Below are positions 49,601 through 56,000 of a stretch of 64,000 nucleotides of DNA, one piece after another. This stretch comes from Nymphaea colorata (lineage: Eukaryota > Streptophyta > Magnoliopsida > Nymphaeales > Nymphaeaceae). Position 1 is the first letter of the stretch; every line of letters starts with the position of its first letter. The stretch covers positions 560,001 to 624,000 of the forward strand of contig NC_045149.1 in assembly GCF_008831285.2 (NCBI RefSeq), read 5' to 3'. The notes beneath the pieces are model-generated. The model was given only the letters and a program-made list of their open reading frames with translations. It did no database searches and was not told where the DNA came from. Made by a program: the position numbers and the translations under genes.

Positions 49601-52499
49601 CTCATTCAAAACTGGTTCTGAATTTCAATAAGACAAATTTAAAATATCAACACCAAGAAAATTTTGACAGCTTCCTAGATGAAATCAGGTGTCACCTAGA
49701 ATTCTAATGATACAGAAATGTTCAAATTCAGCAACATTAGATAAAAAGAAATTTCTGATTAAAATAAAAGTAAGACGAGTAATTTTGCAATTTCAATCAA
49801 ATCGACTGCGCCTAACAAATCATACAGCATTAGTATGTCAGATACTAATTGACACACTAAAAAGTAAGAAGAAAAATGCAAACAAGAAGGATTGATTCAA
49901 CTTACAGCTAAGGTGAATATACACTGGCTTCTTTTCCAATGTGCAGCCTGCAAACAAATCCCTAATGAACAATCATGAAAGTCATACATTCTAGGCGTCA
50001 AATTAAAACATAGTCGCCAAAACTGTTCTCAGAAATTTCTCCAAAAGATTAGATTTATTTCATTTGTTTTTACTGAAAAAATCTCAAAAACTCAAAAAAA
50101 AGAAAATAAAAAATAGAGGATAAAAATAATAAATTATGAGTTTTTTACTGTTTTTACTTTTTATTATAAAAGTATTGGCAAACATTCATAAAGGTTTTTA
50201 AGATTATACAATGACGAAACAATTAAACACCAAAAATGTATATAAAAAATCAACATGACTATTGTGACAGTATTGCCACGTTTATTTTCAGGCAATTTTG
50301 AAAAAAATATTGTGATATTTTGTGGTTCTTTTCATTCAGAGGCATGTAGCAATAAGAACAGTGACATTTTCATAATGTTTTTAAACTTATATGCCTACAA
50401 ATATCAAAAATACCCTTTGCAATAAAAGAAACATTGAAGAACAAAATCAAATATAGAAATACGTCACCTCCTTGATGTTGTTAAACCTGCAGCTATGAAG
50501 ATTTCTCACTGATTTGCATGCAAAACTACTGTTTTTTGTTGTATGAACCTATCAAATTAAAAATGACAAGTCAGTGAAAAAACCCATTAAGGTTCTTCAT
50601 GACGATGCTACCAAAATAACAAGATAACAAAAGCAAGTAACTAATCGAATTTTCAGAGTGGCAAGCAGTGAAATTCATCACTCGTAGAATCCAGCAGACA
50701 ACAAATTTTTTATCATTTTACAAAATAACAATGATTTTTTTAATGAGTTGGTAAATGGTGATTCATGCCAGTTTCATTAACTTCACGAACAATGCCAAGC
50801 ATAGTGAGTAGCACAATCAGCTGTCTATAGTCAGTAGCACGATCAGCTATCCATGGTTCAGTAAATTGAAGAAAATGAAATAAGACAAGAGGCAACTTGA
50901 CTATCCAGCTACCTTTGGAGTGACTCTAGGCCTAAGTTTCTTCCAATATGAAACTTTCTTTTCTCCCAAGCATGGCGAAAGAAAGTGGCACAAGTTAGCA
51001 GTCAATGACAAAAATATGTTGAATTCTAGAGTCATATAAATTGTAACTTGTAAGAGAAAGCATTGATCAGCACAAACTTGAGTCTTCATGTCCATCTCAC
51101 AAATGCCTAGGTTATTTATTCCACAACCTAGAGGTTCAAATATCAAGCTAAGCTAATAATAATTGTTATAAAGATTATGTTATTGTCAATAGCAATGCAA
51201 AAGAATAGGTAACTTCACCAAATATAAGCGACTAAAATCAAGATTATTAATGAAATTATTCATTTGAAGGATAACAGAGTCTTACAATAAATCTGCACCA
51301 TGTAAGGAAATTAACCAAATGCATGCAATAGATGTGCAACAGAGGTGGCAGAGGGGCAGAGAGAGAGAGAGAGAGAGACGGGTTTGGGGGGGTGGGGTGT
51401 GTGGGGGGAAGGGTAGATAAACAGTATCTAAACAGAAGACGATTTCACCATAGGTGGCTTACCTAAATAAAACCATAAGCGGCCTATTTAAACAAAAAGC
51501 CATCTCGATATAGGTGTGCTTATCTACCATAAAAGGCAGTTTCTTATAGGTGGCACACATACCAAGTCTTGATTGGTAAAAGATCTAGTTGCTCGCTTGT
51601 TATGACGGGGGAATGCCACTTTTTGCACCTCCCTGCGGGACTCGTAGACATGCCATGACATTCCGGCACTGACACGTACAACCAGTACTTTGTCTTCTAT
51701 ATAAATCTAGATAAAGTTTAAAAGATGCCTTTTTTATTGTTAAAGAAATCGAAACTGCATGATTTGACTAAAAGCAAAAAAGGAAAAACTCTCCTCGTTT
51801 TCTACCAAAAAGCTTAAACACCCACGTCATGCGTGCATATATCCACATATCACTGTGACGGAAATCTGGTCCACTCAACAGTATCCTACACTGCTGTAGT
51901 TCTGGCTCTTTAAAACCAAGAAGTCCTCATTGACATGCAAAACCGTCGTAACTACAAGACTCGAGCCTGATGAAAACTCACATTCAGAAAAACATCACCA
52001 GTAATAATTTGATGCCTACCGTAAATGATCTTACAACTACACCTCCCTAGGCACCAAAGCGTCCAGAAGCTTAACCAACATCATATTCTATTGAACCTCT
52101 GTTTAGCTATGATAGTGTTAGAGCTCTTTTGCACAAAAGAAAAATATAAACGAAGAAGGGAAATAGAAGAAAACCACATGAAGACAAGCATTCAATCAGA
52201 CAAAAAAAAACGAGAGTGGAAAAATAAACAAACATAAGCAACTGAACAAGTACTTGGCGCGCGATATCGAATCGAAAATCACAAACTGGAAGCCCGCAAT
52301 GCATTCTTCAATCACATGTAAACCAACCATCCATCGATTGAGATGTCGCAGCAAAGAGAAAAGAAAAAGCAGTTAACCCAACCCGATTCGATGCAAAACG
52401 AAAAAACGAAGTAATCACATGAAACGAAGGGAATAACTCCCAAATCCTTCTCTCTGCCAAGAAACCCGAGCCTCGATGCGACAGAAACATCCGTGCCAT
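887..52499 (-). CDS. MPA1: M1 zinc aminopeptidase, PepN / puromycin-sensitive type, 33 coding exons, 995 aa
   Basis: Zinc metallopeptidase that removes N-terminal residues from peptides; the Arabidopsis homologue (At1g63770, MPA1) is required in meiosis. Exons, 5' to 3': 52499-52383, 50548-50468, 49947-49906, 44500-44351, 42117-42042, 41853-41777, 41304-41191, 41101-41027, 40856-40749, 40661-40449, 40357-40296, 38867-38840, 38747-38661, 38553-38528, 38278-38215, 38094-38014, 35555-35508, 35409-35391, 35164-35160, 35008-34997, 34890-34834, 34046-33937, 33842-33762, 19636-19456, 19022-18874, 18766-18628, 18544-18398, 5478-5397, 3055-2880, 1780-1670, 1478-1362, 1231-1160, 967-887. Total 2,988 nt with stop TAG; all phases agree and no frame is broken. 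Seen in the protein: GAMEN 373-377, HEYFH zinc motif 409-413 with third ligand Glu432 exactly 18 residues after the second His, VYEKGAEV with the family's catalytic Tyr at 493, then the C-terminal helical part (about 660-995). Residues 1-109 are Arg/Ser/Phe-rich and look like an organelle presequence. Length fits plant homologues (about 990 aa) and, from Met110, bacterial PepN (870 aa). The start was chosen because the MAR opening and the exon 1/2 junction align with the Arabidopsis N-terminus. Boundaries were read by eye; exons 1-3 are the least conserved. Confidence 0.93.
1781..2879 (-). other. Intron 29
   Basis: About 1.1 kb between exons 29 and 30. It contains a TA dinucleotide repeat at 1919-1951; no other element recognised. 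Confidence 0.7.
3056..5396 (-). other. Intron 28
   Basis: About 2.3 kb. It holds TA repeats at 3500-3522 and 4123-4181 and a small hAT-like element at 4362-4726. No coding sequence recognised. Confidence 0.7.
4362..4726. mobile_element. hAT-like non-autonomous element A (MITE)
   Basis: The left end begins CTATGTCACATGGG; the right end is an imperfect inverted copy ending CCGTGTGACAGAG. Subterminal regions are rich in GATACGGGTACGG-type repeats. The interior shares the string attaaattaatagttcact with element B at 16,070, so the two belong to one family. No clean 8-bp target duplication is visible (gttttcgg against gtgtacag), so the right boundary is approximate. Confidence 0.65.
5818..5878 (+). 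repeat. Poly-G / G-rich tract
   Basis: A run of 28 consecutive G (5818-5845) followed by further G runs separated by single T or A. It could form a G-quadruplex on the plus strand, and a C-rich run on the transcribed RNA of the host gene. Confidence 0.9.
6498..6645 (+). pseudogene. eEF1A (translation elongation factor 1-alpha) fragment
   Basis: Plus-strand translation gives [10 protein letters not shown], then [11 protein letters not shown] and [12 protein letters not shown], matching domain II of eEF1A ([40 protein letters not shown]). One frame change and an in-frame stop interrupt it. It is antisense to the host gene and continues into unrecognised sequence on both sides. Confidence 0.8.
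6646..7740 (+). other. Unidentified stretch between two gene fragments
   Basis: Moderately GC-rich sequence with short open frames between the eEF1A and MSH6-like fragments. It includes the 164-bp tandem duplication at 7159-7486. It may be more captured or retrocopied gene sequence, but I recognise no family. Confidence 0.4.
7159..7486. repeat. Tandem duplication, two 164-bp units
   Basis: Unit 1 starts tactgcagcatgccaatcag at 7159; unit 2 starts tactgcagcatgtcaagcag at 7323. They stay alignable over the whole unit with scattered substitutions, mostly transitions. Confidence 0.85.
7749..8757 (+). pseudogene. MSH6-like mismatch-repair pseudogene, 5' part
   Basis: The three plus frames together give a MutS homologue of the plant MSH6/MSH7 type in family order: a NIVTRGEG block with [11 protein letters not shown], then [47 protein letters not shown], a TFGGC/LRQAL block, FLTCSGF, SSGTLFAQL-like, [15 protein letters not shown], and [28 protein letters not shown]. 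Many frameshifts and stops break it. The blocks run on without intron-sized gaps, which suggests a retrocopy, though I cannot prove it. The gypsy element at 8751 interrupts it; the gene resumes at 14,469. Confidence 0.82.
8751..9050 (-). repeat. 3' LTR of the gypsy element, with internal 43-bp duplication
   Basis: 300 bp, longer than its partner because a 43-bp segment (8883-8925) is tandemly repeated at 8926-8968. The other LTR carries one copy, and also a short stretch (ttagggcaa) missing here. Confidence 0.92.
9070..12305 (-). pseudogene. gypsy pol remnant: protease, RT, RNase H, integrase, chromodomain
   Basis: In transcription order on the minus strand: a protease with DTGSTHNFI (about 12,300-12,175), reverse transcriptase (11,760-10,860) with the FFDDILV active-site box near 11,290-11,260, RNase H (10,850-10,340), integrase core with [12 protein letters not shown] and the following [13 protein letters not shown] segment (10,219-9,863), the [16 protein letters not shown] and [10 protein letters not shown] blocks (9,500-9,290), and a degraded chromodomain ([19 protein letters not shown], about 9,185-9,110). 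At least one frameshift separates the RT halves near 11,290, and stops or frame changes occur near 9,190, 9,860, 10,230 and 10,850. It cannot make a full polyprotein. Confidence 0.9.
12500..14196 (-). pseudogene. gypsy gag remnant, split by a solo LTR
   Basis: The N-terminal part (14,196-13,866) starts [11 protein letters not shown] and includes a coiled-coil-like stretch. After the solo LTR the reading continues (13,458-12,560) with a Retrotrans_gag domain ([35 protein letters not shown]), and a CFHCDQPW zinc-knuckle remnant follows near 12,520. Confidence 0.88.
13464..13860 (-). mobile_element. Solo LTR, copia-like, nested in the gypsy gag
   Basis: 397 bp with TG...CA ends (minus reading TGTTAGAAAATAAG ... 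GTCACTTTTCACA) and a perfect 5-bp target duplication CATAC at 13459-13463 and 13861-13865. It carries a TATA box (TATAAATAG, minus strand, near 13,606-13,614). Upstream of that is an inverted repeat built on GCCGTTGG / CCAACGGC, like the copia LTR in intron 23. No internal region is left, consistent with LTR-LTR recombination. Confidence 0.9.
14198..14463 (-). repeat. 5' LTR of the gypsy element
   Basis: 266 bp. Its plus-strand reading begins tgttagtcgg and ends gatcgtaaca, parallel to the other LTR (tgttagccgg ... gatcgtaaca). The primer binding site complementary to initiator tRNA-Met lies directly inside it. Confidence 0.92.
14464..14960 (+). pseudogene. MSH6-like pseudogene, continuation after the gypsy insertion
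   Basis: After the right-hand CTATG target duplication, plus-frame translation gives [28 protein letters not shown] and a degraded YWTP-like block, matching the MSH6/MSH7 segment that follows the FLTAM region. Frameshifts and stops are frequent. The MutS ATPase domain was not recognised further on; similarity fades before about 15,000. Confidence 0.75.
16070..16752. mobile_element. hAT-like element B carrying an inverted transposase fragment
   Basis: 683 bp with terminal repeats CTAAGTCACACGG (left) and ATAAGTCACACGG (right, inverted) and a perfect 8-bp target duplication GTCAAGAA at 16062-16069 and 16753-16760, diagnostic of hAT elements. Subterminal GGATACGGGTACGG repeats and attaaattaatagttcact are shared with element A. 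The interior 16,311-16,624 is a reverse-complement copy of hAT transposase sequence, the same segment found just outside the element at 16,829-17,144. Confidence 0.9.
16311..17144. repeat. Long inverted repeat, arms about 315 bp, loop about 204 bp
   Basis: Left arm 16,311-16,624 begins ttatgaagcataggctcatc; right arm 16,829-17,144 ends in its reverse complement. By eye the arms match over almost their full length with few mismatches. The left arm belongs to element B and the right arm to hAT gene F. The whole structure lies in intron 27 of the aminopeptidase gene. Confidence 0.93.
19454..19455 (-). other. MPA1: Non-canonical GC splice donor of intron 24
   Basis: Exon 24 ends LHVTK with AAG at 19456, followed by GCAAGT instead of GTAAGT. 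The next exon starts at 19022 after TGATCAG and reads KEEEFVF. The family sequence (VTKKEEEFVF) demands this join, so this is a GC-AG intron with an otherwise perfect donor. Confidence 0.88.
19941..20320. mobile_element. MITE-like AT-rich element G1
   Basis: Left end aacatagccacggacatcat; the right end inverted reads agcacagtcgcaaatattgt. They are imperfect terminal inverted repeats. The same ends occur around 35,808-36,225. No target duplication was established. Confidence 0.45.
20436..22118 (+). mobile_element. hAT element C, 5' part
   Basis: The left terminal repeat CTATGTGACACAGATACG is followed by GGCTGGATACGGGC-type subterminal repeats. A possible leader exon (ATG at 20628, donor GTAAGT at 20685) precedes the transposase. 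The element is cut off at 22,118 by the gypsy LTR and its 3' half is missing. Confidence 0.82.
21529..22118 (+). pseudogene. hAT transposase N-terminal part (BED finger, start of DUF659)
   Basis: Starts [15 protein letters not shown] at 21529. [23 protein letters not shown] is a BED zinc-finger start. After a frameshift it reads [21 protein letters not shown], and near 22,030-22,118 [20 protein letters not shown] and FERLR, the same DUF659 block as in gene F. An internal stop and frameshifts are present; the reading ends at the LTR. Confidence 0.85.
22119..25240 (+). repeat. Long LTR (3.1 kb) of a Tekay/Del-like gypsy element
   Basis: Begins TGTAACGCTCGTCATG and ends GGTGTGACA, TG...CA ends, with a primer binding site TGGTATCAGAG at 25,246-25,256. 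The length and the TGTAAC...GTGTGACA ends are typical of Tekay/Del chromoviruses. It includes a CT-rich block (22,340-22,660) and a TA repeat (23,779-23,827). It interrupts the hAT element C transposase. The partner LTR is not in the window. Confidence 0.85.
25467..25725 (+). pseudogene. Start of a Tekay-like gag, truncated
   Basis: Begins [15 protein letters not shown] shortly after the LTR and primer site, proline- and glutamine-rich with [16 protein letters not shown], as in the N-terminus of Del/Tekay gag. It ends where copia LTR sequence begins at 25,726. No gag core or pol of this element is present. Confidence 0.75.
25726..26140 (+). repeat. Left copia LTR, 5'-truncated, with promoter
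   Basis: Contains an inverted repeat of about 25 bp per arm at 25,858-25,911 (CTGTTGGGAG ... CTCCAACAG) and a TATA box TATAAATAG at 25,946-25,954. The missing first 62 nt place a deletion breakpoint at 25,725/25,726. Confidence 0.9.
26558..27308 (+). pseudogene. copia gag
   Basis: Starts [20 protein letters not shown], followed by the UBN2-type core ([31 protein letters not shown]) and an [10 protein letters not shown]-like basic region ahead of a CFHC zinc knuckle. A TGA at about 26,780 and a TAA inside the zinc knuckle near 27,306 break it. Confidence 0.88.
27342..30053 (+). pseudogene. copia pol: protease, integrase, reverse transcriptase
   Basis: Protease with [12 protein letters not shown] (about 27,535-27,570); GAG-pre-integrase block [13 protein letters not shown] (about 27,930); integrase core ([34 protein letters not shown]); RT from [13 protein letters not shown] through [22 protein letters not shown] and LYVDDMII (YVDD at 29,611-29,622), to the TRPDISHVV region. 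Stops or frameshifts occur near 28,023, 29,263 and 29,556. RNase H continues beyond the nested element. Confidence 0.92.
30054..32388. mobile_element. PIF/Harbinger-like DNA transposon, 2.3 kb, nested in copia
   Basis: Perfect 16-bp terminal inverted repeats GGGGCCGTTTGATGGC and a 3-bp target duplication TAA (30,051-30,053 and 32,389-32,391), both typical of PIF/Harbinger elements. Removing it restores the copia reading [10 protein letters not shown]. No Harbinger transposase was recognised, so it is non-autonomous. The ends are rich in GGAAATATATTTC and CCGGAAA motifs. Confidence 0.88.
31090..31810 (-). other. Possible captured gene fragment inside the PIF/Harbinger-like element
   Basis: On the minus strand, 31,792-31,725 reads [21 protein letters not shown]. 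Following a possible acceptor (ATGCAG at about 31,270-31,265), 31,265-31,090 reads [20 protein letters not shown] then [14 protein letters not shown] and [17 protein letters not shown], before a stop. The codon pattern and hydrophobic spacing look like real protein. I do not recognise the family and the splice phases did not fit simply. Confidence 0.4.
32392..32900 (+). pseudogene. copia RNase H, after the nested insertion
   Basis: Resumes at [20 protein letters not shown], then the frame changes near 32,510 to [38 protein letters not shown]-type ([14 protein letters not shown]) and [10 protein letters not shown]. It ends with a stop just before the purine tract and right LTR. Confidence 0.9.
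32914..33407 (+). repeat. Right copia LTR, complete
   Basis: 494 bp with TG...CA ends following a purine tract. It contains the same hairpin (33,118-33,170) and TATA box (near 33,215), plus an extra tttttttattt stretch and a 6-nt acagca insertion compared with the left LTR. Confidence 0.92.
33408..33761 (-). other. Residual host intron 23, 5' side
   Basis: Non-repetitive AT-rich intron sequence between the right copia LTR and exon 23. No feature seen besides the splice donor GTAAAA at 33,761-33,756. Confidence 0.6.
34997..35409 (-). other. MPA1: Microexon cluster (19 nt, 5 nt, 12 nt)
   Basis: Exons 18, 19 and 20 together hold 36 nt, encoding MDNFYTVTVYEK. Exon 18 is 35409-35391, exon 19 is the five bases TGACG at 35164-35160, and exon 20 is 35008-34997. 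Each is bounded by AG before and GT after (CTGCAG before and GTATGC after the 5-nt exon). The join restores the family motif NFYTVTVYEK and leads into [12 protein letters not shown] in exon 21. Leaving out the 5-nt exon would give ACT GGT GTA TGA, an immediate stop. Leaving out exon 20 keeps the frame but removes the catalytic Tyr. Confidence 0.9.
35556..38013 (-). other. Intron 16
   Basis: About 2.5 kb. It contains the MITE-like element at about 35,808-36,225, a C-rich tract at 36,996-37,046 on the plus strand, and two similar copies of a short gatacaacatagggatat-type phrase near 37,321 and 37,391. No coding sequence recognised. Confidence 0.6.
35808..36225. mobile_element. MITE-like AT-rich element G2
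   Basis: Left end aacataaccacaaatatcat; the right end inverted reads agcgtaaccgcaaatatcat. These imperfect terminal repeats resemble those of G1 at 19,941-20,320. The interior is A- and T-rich and non-coding. Confidence 0.5.
38528..38867 (-). other. MPA1: Exons 12-14 carrying the active-site motifs
   Basis: Exon 12 (28 nt, 38867-38840) carries GAMEN. Exon 13 (87 nt, 38747-38661) ends with GHE. Exon 14 (26 nt, 38553-38528) starts with YFHNWTGN, so the HEXXH zinc motif is cut by an intron between HE and YFH. Exon 15 supplies the third zinc ligand in LKEG. All splice sites are GT-AG and the phases fit. Confidence 0.9.
38868..40295 (-). other. Intron 11
   Basis: About 1.4 kb of AT-rich sequence. 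Phrases such as gtcacaaatatcatt and gccaacatttgtgatgatat recall the ends of the G1/G2 family, suggesting one or two very degraded copies. No coding sequence. Confidence 0.45.
42118..44350 (-). other. Intron 4
   Basis: About 2.2 kb. At 42,700-42,860 there is a palindromic patch of aaaacgcgttttt-type words. At 43,130-43,320 a set of ccatggccgatg-type words recurs. At 43,360-43,415 ccccttgcgctgcat occurs twice. No coding sequence or typical TE protein seen. Confidence 0.5.
45720..46698. mobile_element. hAT-like non-autonomous element D
   Basis: 979 bp. Terminal repeats CTATGTAACACGG (left) and CTATGTCACATAG (right, inverted). The 8-bp target duplication is cgggaaac / ccggaaac (one mismatch) at 45,712-45,719 and 46,699-46,706. 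Subterminal GGTACGGGTACGG repeats and a hairpin GTACTGCTC ... GAGCAGTAC sit just inside the left end. A TA/GT microsatellite lies at 46,568-46,629. Element E is a shorter copy in the opposite orientation. Confidence 0.88.
47425..48705. repeat. Duplicated AT-rich unit interrupted by element E
   Basis: A unit running from aacaggtatgaggtatccca through caattaagaaactttaattg and a GCCTAGGCG-rich part to ggccttaacaacatag occurs at about 47,423-47,762. It recurs at 47,763-48,705, where element E splits it. Confidence 0.8.
47830..48392. mobile_element. hAT-like non-autonomous element E
   Basis: 563 bp. Ends CTATGTCACATAAG and, inverted, CTATGTAACACGG. Perfect 8-bp target duplication TATAACAG at 47,822-47,829 and 48,393-48,400. 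The interior is the reverse complement of parts of element D (the tcatgatttaatgatttat region, the GA-rich region, the ctcggtcaa region and the GAGCAGTAC hairpin). Confidence 0.92.
49948..50467 (-). other. Intron 2
   Basis: 520 bp, very AT-rich. The part 50,003-50,340 has phrases (aacatagtcgccaaaactgttctcag, caggcaattttgaaaaaaat) like the degraded G1/G2 family. Nothing coding. Confidence 0.5.
50549..52382 (-). other. Intron 1
   Basis: About 1.8 kb between the first two presequence exons. It includes a GA repeat (51,357-51,378) followed by a G-rich tract (51,380-51,414). No other feature recognised. Confidence 0.6.
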
Positions 52500-52870
52500 C
52501 TACTCAAACCCTTATAATAACGATCATAACGGAGAAAACATCGATGACCAAGTTGAAGAAAAGCAACACTCAACAACGGACAACCGAGTTCGGGATTGCA
52601 GGAGCGACGGAACCCAGAGAGAAATGGGAAAAGGAAGATAAGATAATCGATATAAATACCCATGTAAATATGGTGGCGGGAGATTTTTCTGTCTTTTTTC
52701 AGATAAAACCGAACAAATAAATAGGCTAGGAAACAAATGCCAGGAAGACTGCGAAAGGGCAAAAAAGAAACATGATTACCTTGGTTGGGGAGAAAGAAAG
52801 TGGGAGAGAGGAAGATCAGACGATGGACGTCCGATAACAGAAATCTGCACGACGGGCACGAGAGGGAGAG
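52500..52870 (-). promoter_or_regulatory. Putative 5' UTR with possible UTR intron
   Basis: Upstream of the start codon at 52499 no in-frame extension resembles the family. A good donor (AAG then GTAATC) lies at 52780/52779, so a first non-coding exon of about 52780-52870 followed by an intron ending near the ATG is likely. The acceptor is not certain; a TAG directly before the ATG is one option. The sequence beyond 52,800 is CT-rich on the gene strand, as plant 5' UTRs often are. Confidence 0.45.
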
Positions 52871-53010
52871 GGAGAGGGAGTGGGAGAGGTGACGTGACCG
52901 GATAAGTAACGTCGAAAAATATCTACGCGCCGTTATTTTTTTGGTGAATGACCAATGAGGCTTTTGTTACTATAAAAACTAATAAAAAAAACCGTCCTTT
53001 TCGTCTTTGC
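52859..53010 (-). promoter_or_regulatory. Putative promoter region of the aminopeptidase gene
   Basis: On the gene strand this has a CT-rich block (52,859-52,887, GA repeats on the plus strand) like a plant Y-patch, and just upstream of it a TGACG-containing motif near 52,890-52,899. No clear TATA box was placed. The assignment rests on position and composition only. Confidence 0.3.
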
Positions 53011-56000
53011 CAGCTTTCATTTCGTGAATTCGCATTAAATCTGTTGGCTACTGAATTGTGATCCCCATGTGGCTTGAAACTTTGAAGATGACATCTGGCT
53101 TTTTGGCTTATTAACCTGATGCTCTGCTCTTCTCCTATTTCTTTTCACCGGTAGGTTACTAAGAGAGCCTAAAACATACTAATGACTGCCAGGCCTCTAA
53201 ACATACCACAACACGAACTTAAGTTCGTACTCTCGCCTACAAGTGGATGACTGGCATTTAGGAGTGAAAGATGAGGGTGGTCTATTCAGCAGAAAGCCGC
53301 TTGTGAGCCTGGAAGATGTAGAAACACAATTTAACAAGTTAACGTAAATATAACTGTACAACCCGAAGGAGAACTTGATGCTTGGACGTCAAGCACGTGT
53401 TGCCTCGCCTGCCAGCTTTTCTTCAGTTGAAGTGCTGCCCCGCTTTTCCTGCCTAGATTCAAATTTTGGACATCTAGGCAGTCTAGTTGGCCTATACACT
53501 TTTTACATCAGAATTTTGTATCATCCTATGGGATATTGGACGATCAATCCGTTGTGTCACACACACTTCTGTTGCACGGGCTCGGTCAACCATGTTTTAG
53601 ATCTTTCAATAACTTTGCCCTAAGTATCCCCTCGAAGGGATCAGTCTTACTCGCAACCATTGAATCTCTGTCATTCACTAAATACCCAATAACTTGGTTG
53701 GCCTTTATCTCTAAGTTCTGATAGGTGTACGCTGCAGACTATGCCAACTTTAGACAATGTCAAGTCTGTCCTGGCTAAAAGGCATCAAGTTTCATGCCGA
53801 CACCAATCTGCCTAACTCAAGAATCACTTCGAAGGGAGGCTAAGGCTAACTGGCTCGGCACGGTGGCCTAAGCAACAAGACTACATGTTAGGCCTCGTAT
53901 GGTTGAGCTAAGTGGCTGCATGCAAAGGGCACCATCCACCTGCTGAATGGCAGTCAGTTTTGTTACTTGTCCTCAAAATGTGTAAATATTGTCTAAGGCT
54001 TAGGGAGGGATGCACCCTTCCCTTTGCTAGGAACGAATTCCCAAAGTCAAACGAAAAGTTTGGATGATATTTTCTTCTAACTTACTTTTGTGAAAACTTG
54101 ATTTAAGTTTTTTTTTATTGAGTTTCTAAAACATGGTTTATTTGTTTGGGTAAGATATCAATACCTGGTTTTTACGAATAACCTAAGGGGGTTTAGGTTC
54201 TTCACTCCCTTTTATAAAACCAGGTTTGTCAAATTTGGACTTTTTTTTTCTTTATTTGAACCCTTCCTTGATGGAACTCAAACACTTCAAAACCTGGTTT
54301 TTGAGGTAAACGTCCAAAACCTGGTTTAAGGATGTCATTCAGACGTCCCTTAGGATTTTTGACTTGTATGTATTTGCCTTTGTTTTGATTTCTTCTTGTA
54401 AGACATTAGTAGTACATCGAGAAGAGCTAGTACTAACCAAGTTATTGGTACCGCTTGTTCAAGAGGTTTCCATTTCATGCTTAAGCAATCAATTCCTTCC
54501 AAAACAGGTTGCTCAAGGTGTATTTGATAAACATATGGATCTTTTTCTGGCAATTCAGCTTTTTTCAAACAAAAGAGAAGTGCCTTTTAGTAGATTTTGA
54601 GAAGAAAAAACAGAAAAAAAGTTTAAACCAAAAAGATCAAATTGTTTTATATGGAATTTTTTGTGCTCAATAGGGCGTCATCTCCTTTATGCATCTTTGC
54701 TTGCTTCCTCCTATTTGCTCGAATTGGTAAATCAGGTTATAGAAGCCCTCATGTCTCTCTCTCTTCGTCAACTAAAACTGTGCCTGATTCAAACCTGTGC
54801 TACTAGAATCTATCTAGGAATCACAAGCGGCCAGGTTGTTTGTGTTTTGCTTTTTCTTGTTTGCTTTTTGTTTTTCTTAGTAATTGTTTTTTACTGTATT
54901 GTCATGATTTCCAATATTATCTTTGTTGCCTATTTGTTATTGTAGTTTTTTATTTCAAAACTTGTTTAGCACCAATTTTTTGTACTGAAGGCTATGAATC
55001 ATAGCCATCCTTACACATGTAAGTTGATGGAAGCATCTTTGTACGATTGATTTTGTAGATGGTTGTCTGAATGTTTTGGCATTGTAGTAAAAGAAGAACC
55101 ATAATCAAAGAAACATATACCAGATACCATTAAACTTGACATTTCTTTCGTAGGCTTCAATACATTGTTAGATGACAGCAATGCAAGTTTTGGTTGTTCT
55201 GCTTTGAAGTCGAAGTTTCATTCACATGTGCAAGTAGCTTCTTTCTTGCAAATCATCTTGATTTGTACATACATGATTGTGGTTTACTTTTTCCATGGTT
55301 TATGACTCTTTGAGACATCTCTTGTTAAATAAAGTTGTGTTTTTCTTTTTCATTGGTGAAACTTGAAATTTTTTCTAGTTTAAGGTATACCAAGTTACTT
55401 CTAGTTGCATGTTTATTGGGTTTTTGGCATCTACAAGTTCATGTAGGTTTCTTGTGAGCTACCATCTAATAGCTCATGTAACAAAGTTAATGATTTGATA
55501 TTTATTTGGATTTACTTTGTTATGTTATTTTTGATATATTCCCAATTATGTGGCATTTTATACTTTTTTTTACTTTGGATCTAGACATTTAGCAGGCTTG
55601 TTCATATTATGGTTTATTCTAATATTGCGGTGTGAGCATATGTTTTATTTCCCAATAGGCATTTGCTAGGAATGTGTAATTAAGCATCATAATTCTCAAC
55701 AATCAAGTATGATGTAGTTGGAAGATATCTAGAGAATTTTGAACTTTTCATATTGCTAATATGGTTTATTGTTGTCTGGAGTTTACATAAGTAGGCACAA
55801 TTTCCTTGTGTAGTGTAAACACATTTAGTAGCAACTTGTAGTGTCTGATTCAATTTTGTTGACACACTGTACTTAATTATTGTTATAAATGCATTACTCT
55901 AGATGTCATTCAAATTACATGTGTTAAATTTGTAGTTCATGTCTCTATCAACATAGTTGTTTCTTATGTTATTTATGACTATATAATAAATTGTATTTGT

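Larger units (their letters stand above)
44501..49905 (-). other. Intron 3
   Basis: About 5.4 kb. It carries hAT-like elements D (45,720-46,698) and E (47,830-48,392) and an AT-rich repeat-dense block (47,050-48,705) including a duplicated unit. The rest is unremarkable AT-rich sequence. Confidence 0.65.

Noticed and set aside
52415-52762. 115-residue minus-strand frame overlapping exon 1
   Set aside because: A different frame from the MAR presequence; only the MAR frame aligns with the known N-terminus and joins exon 2 in phase.
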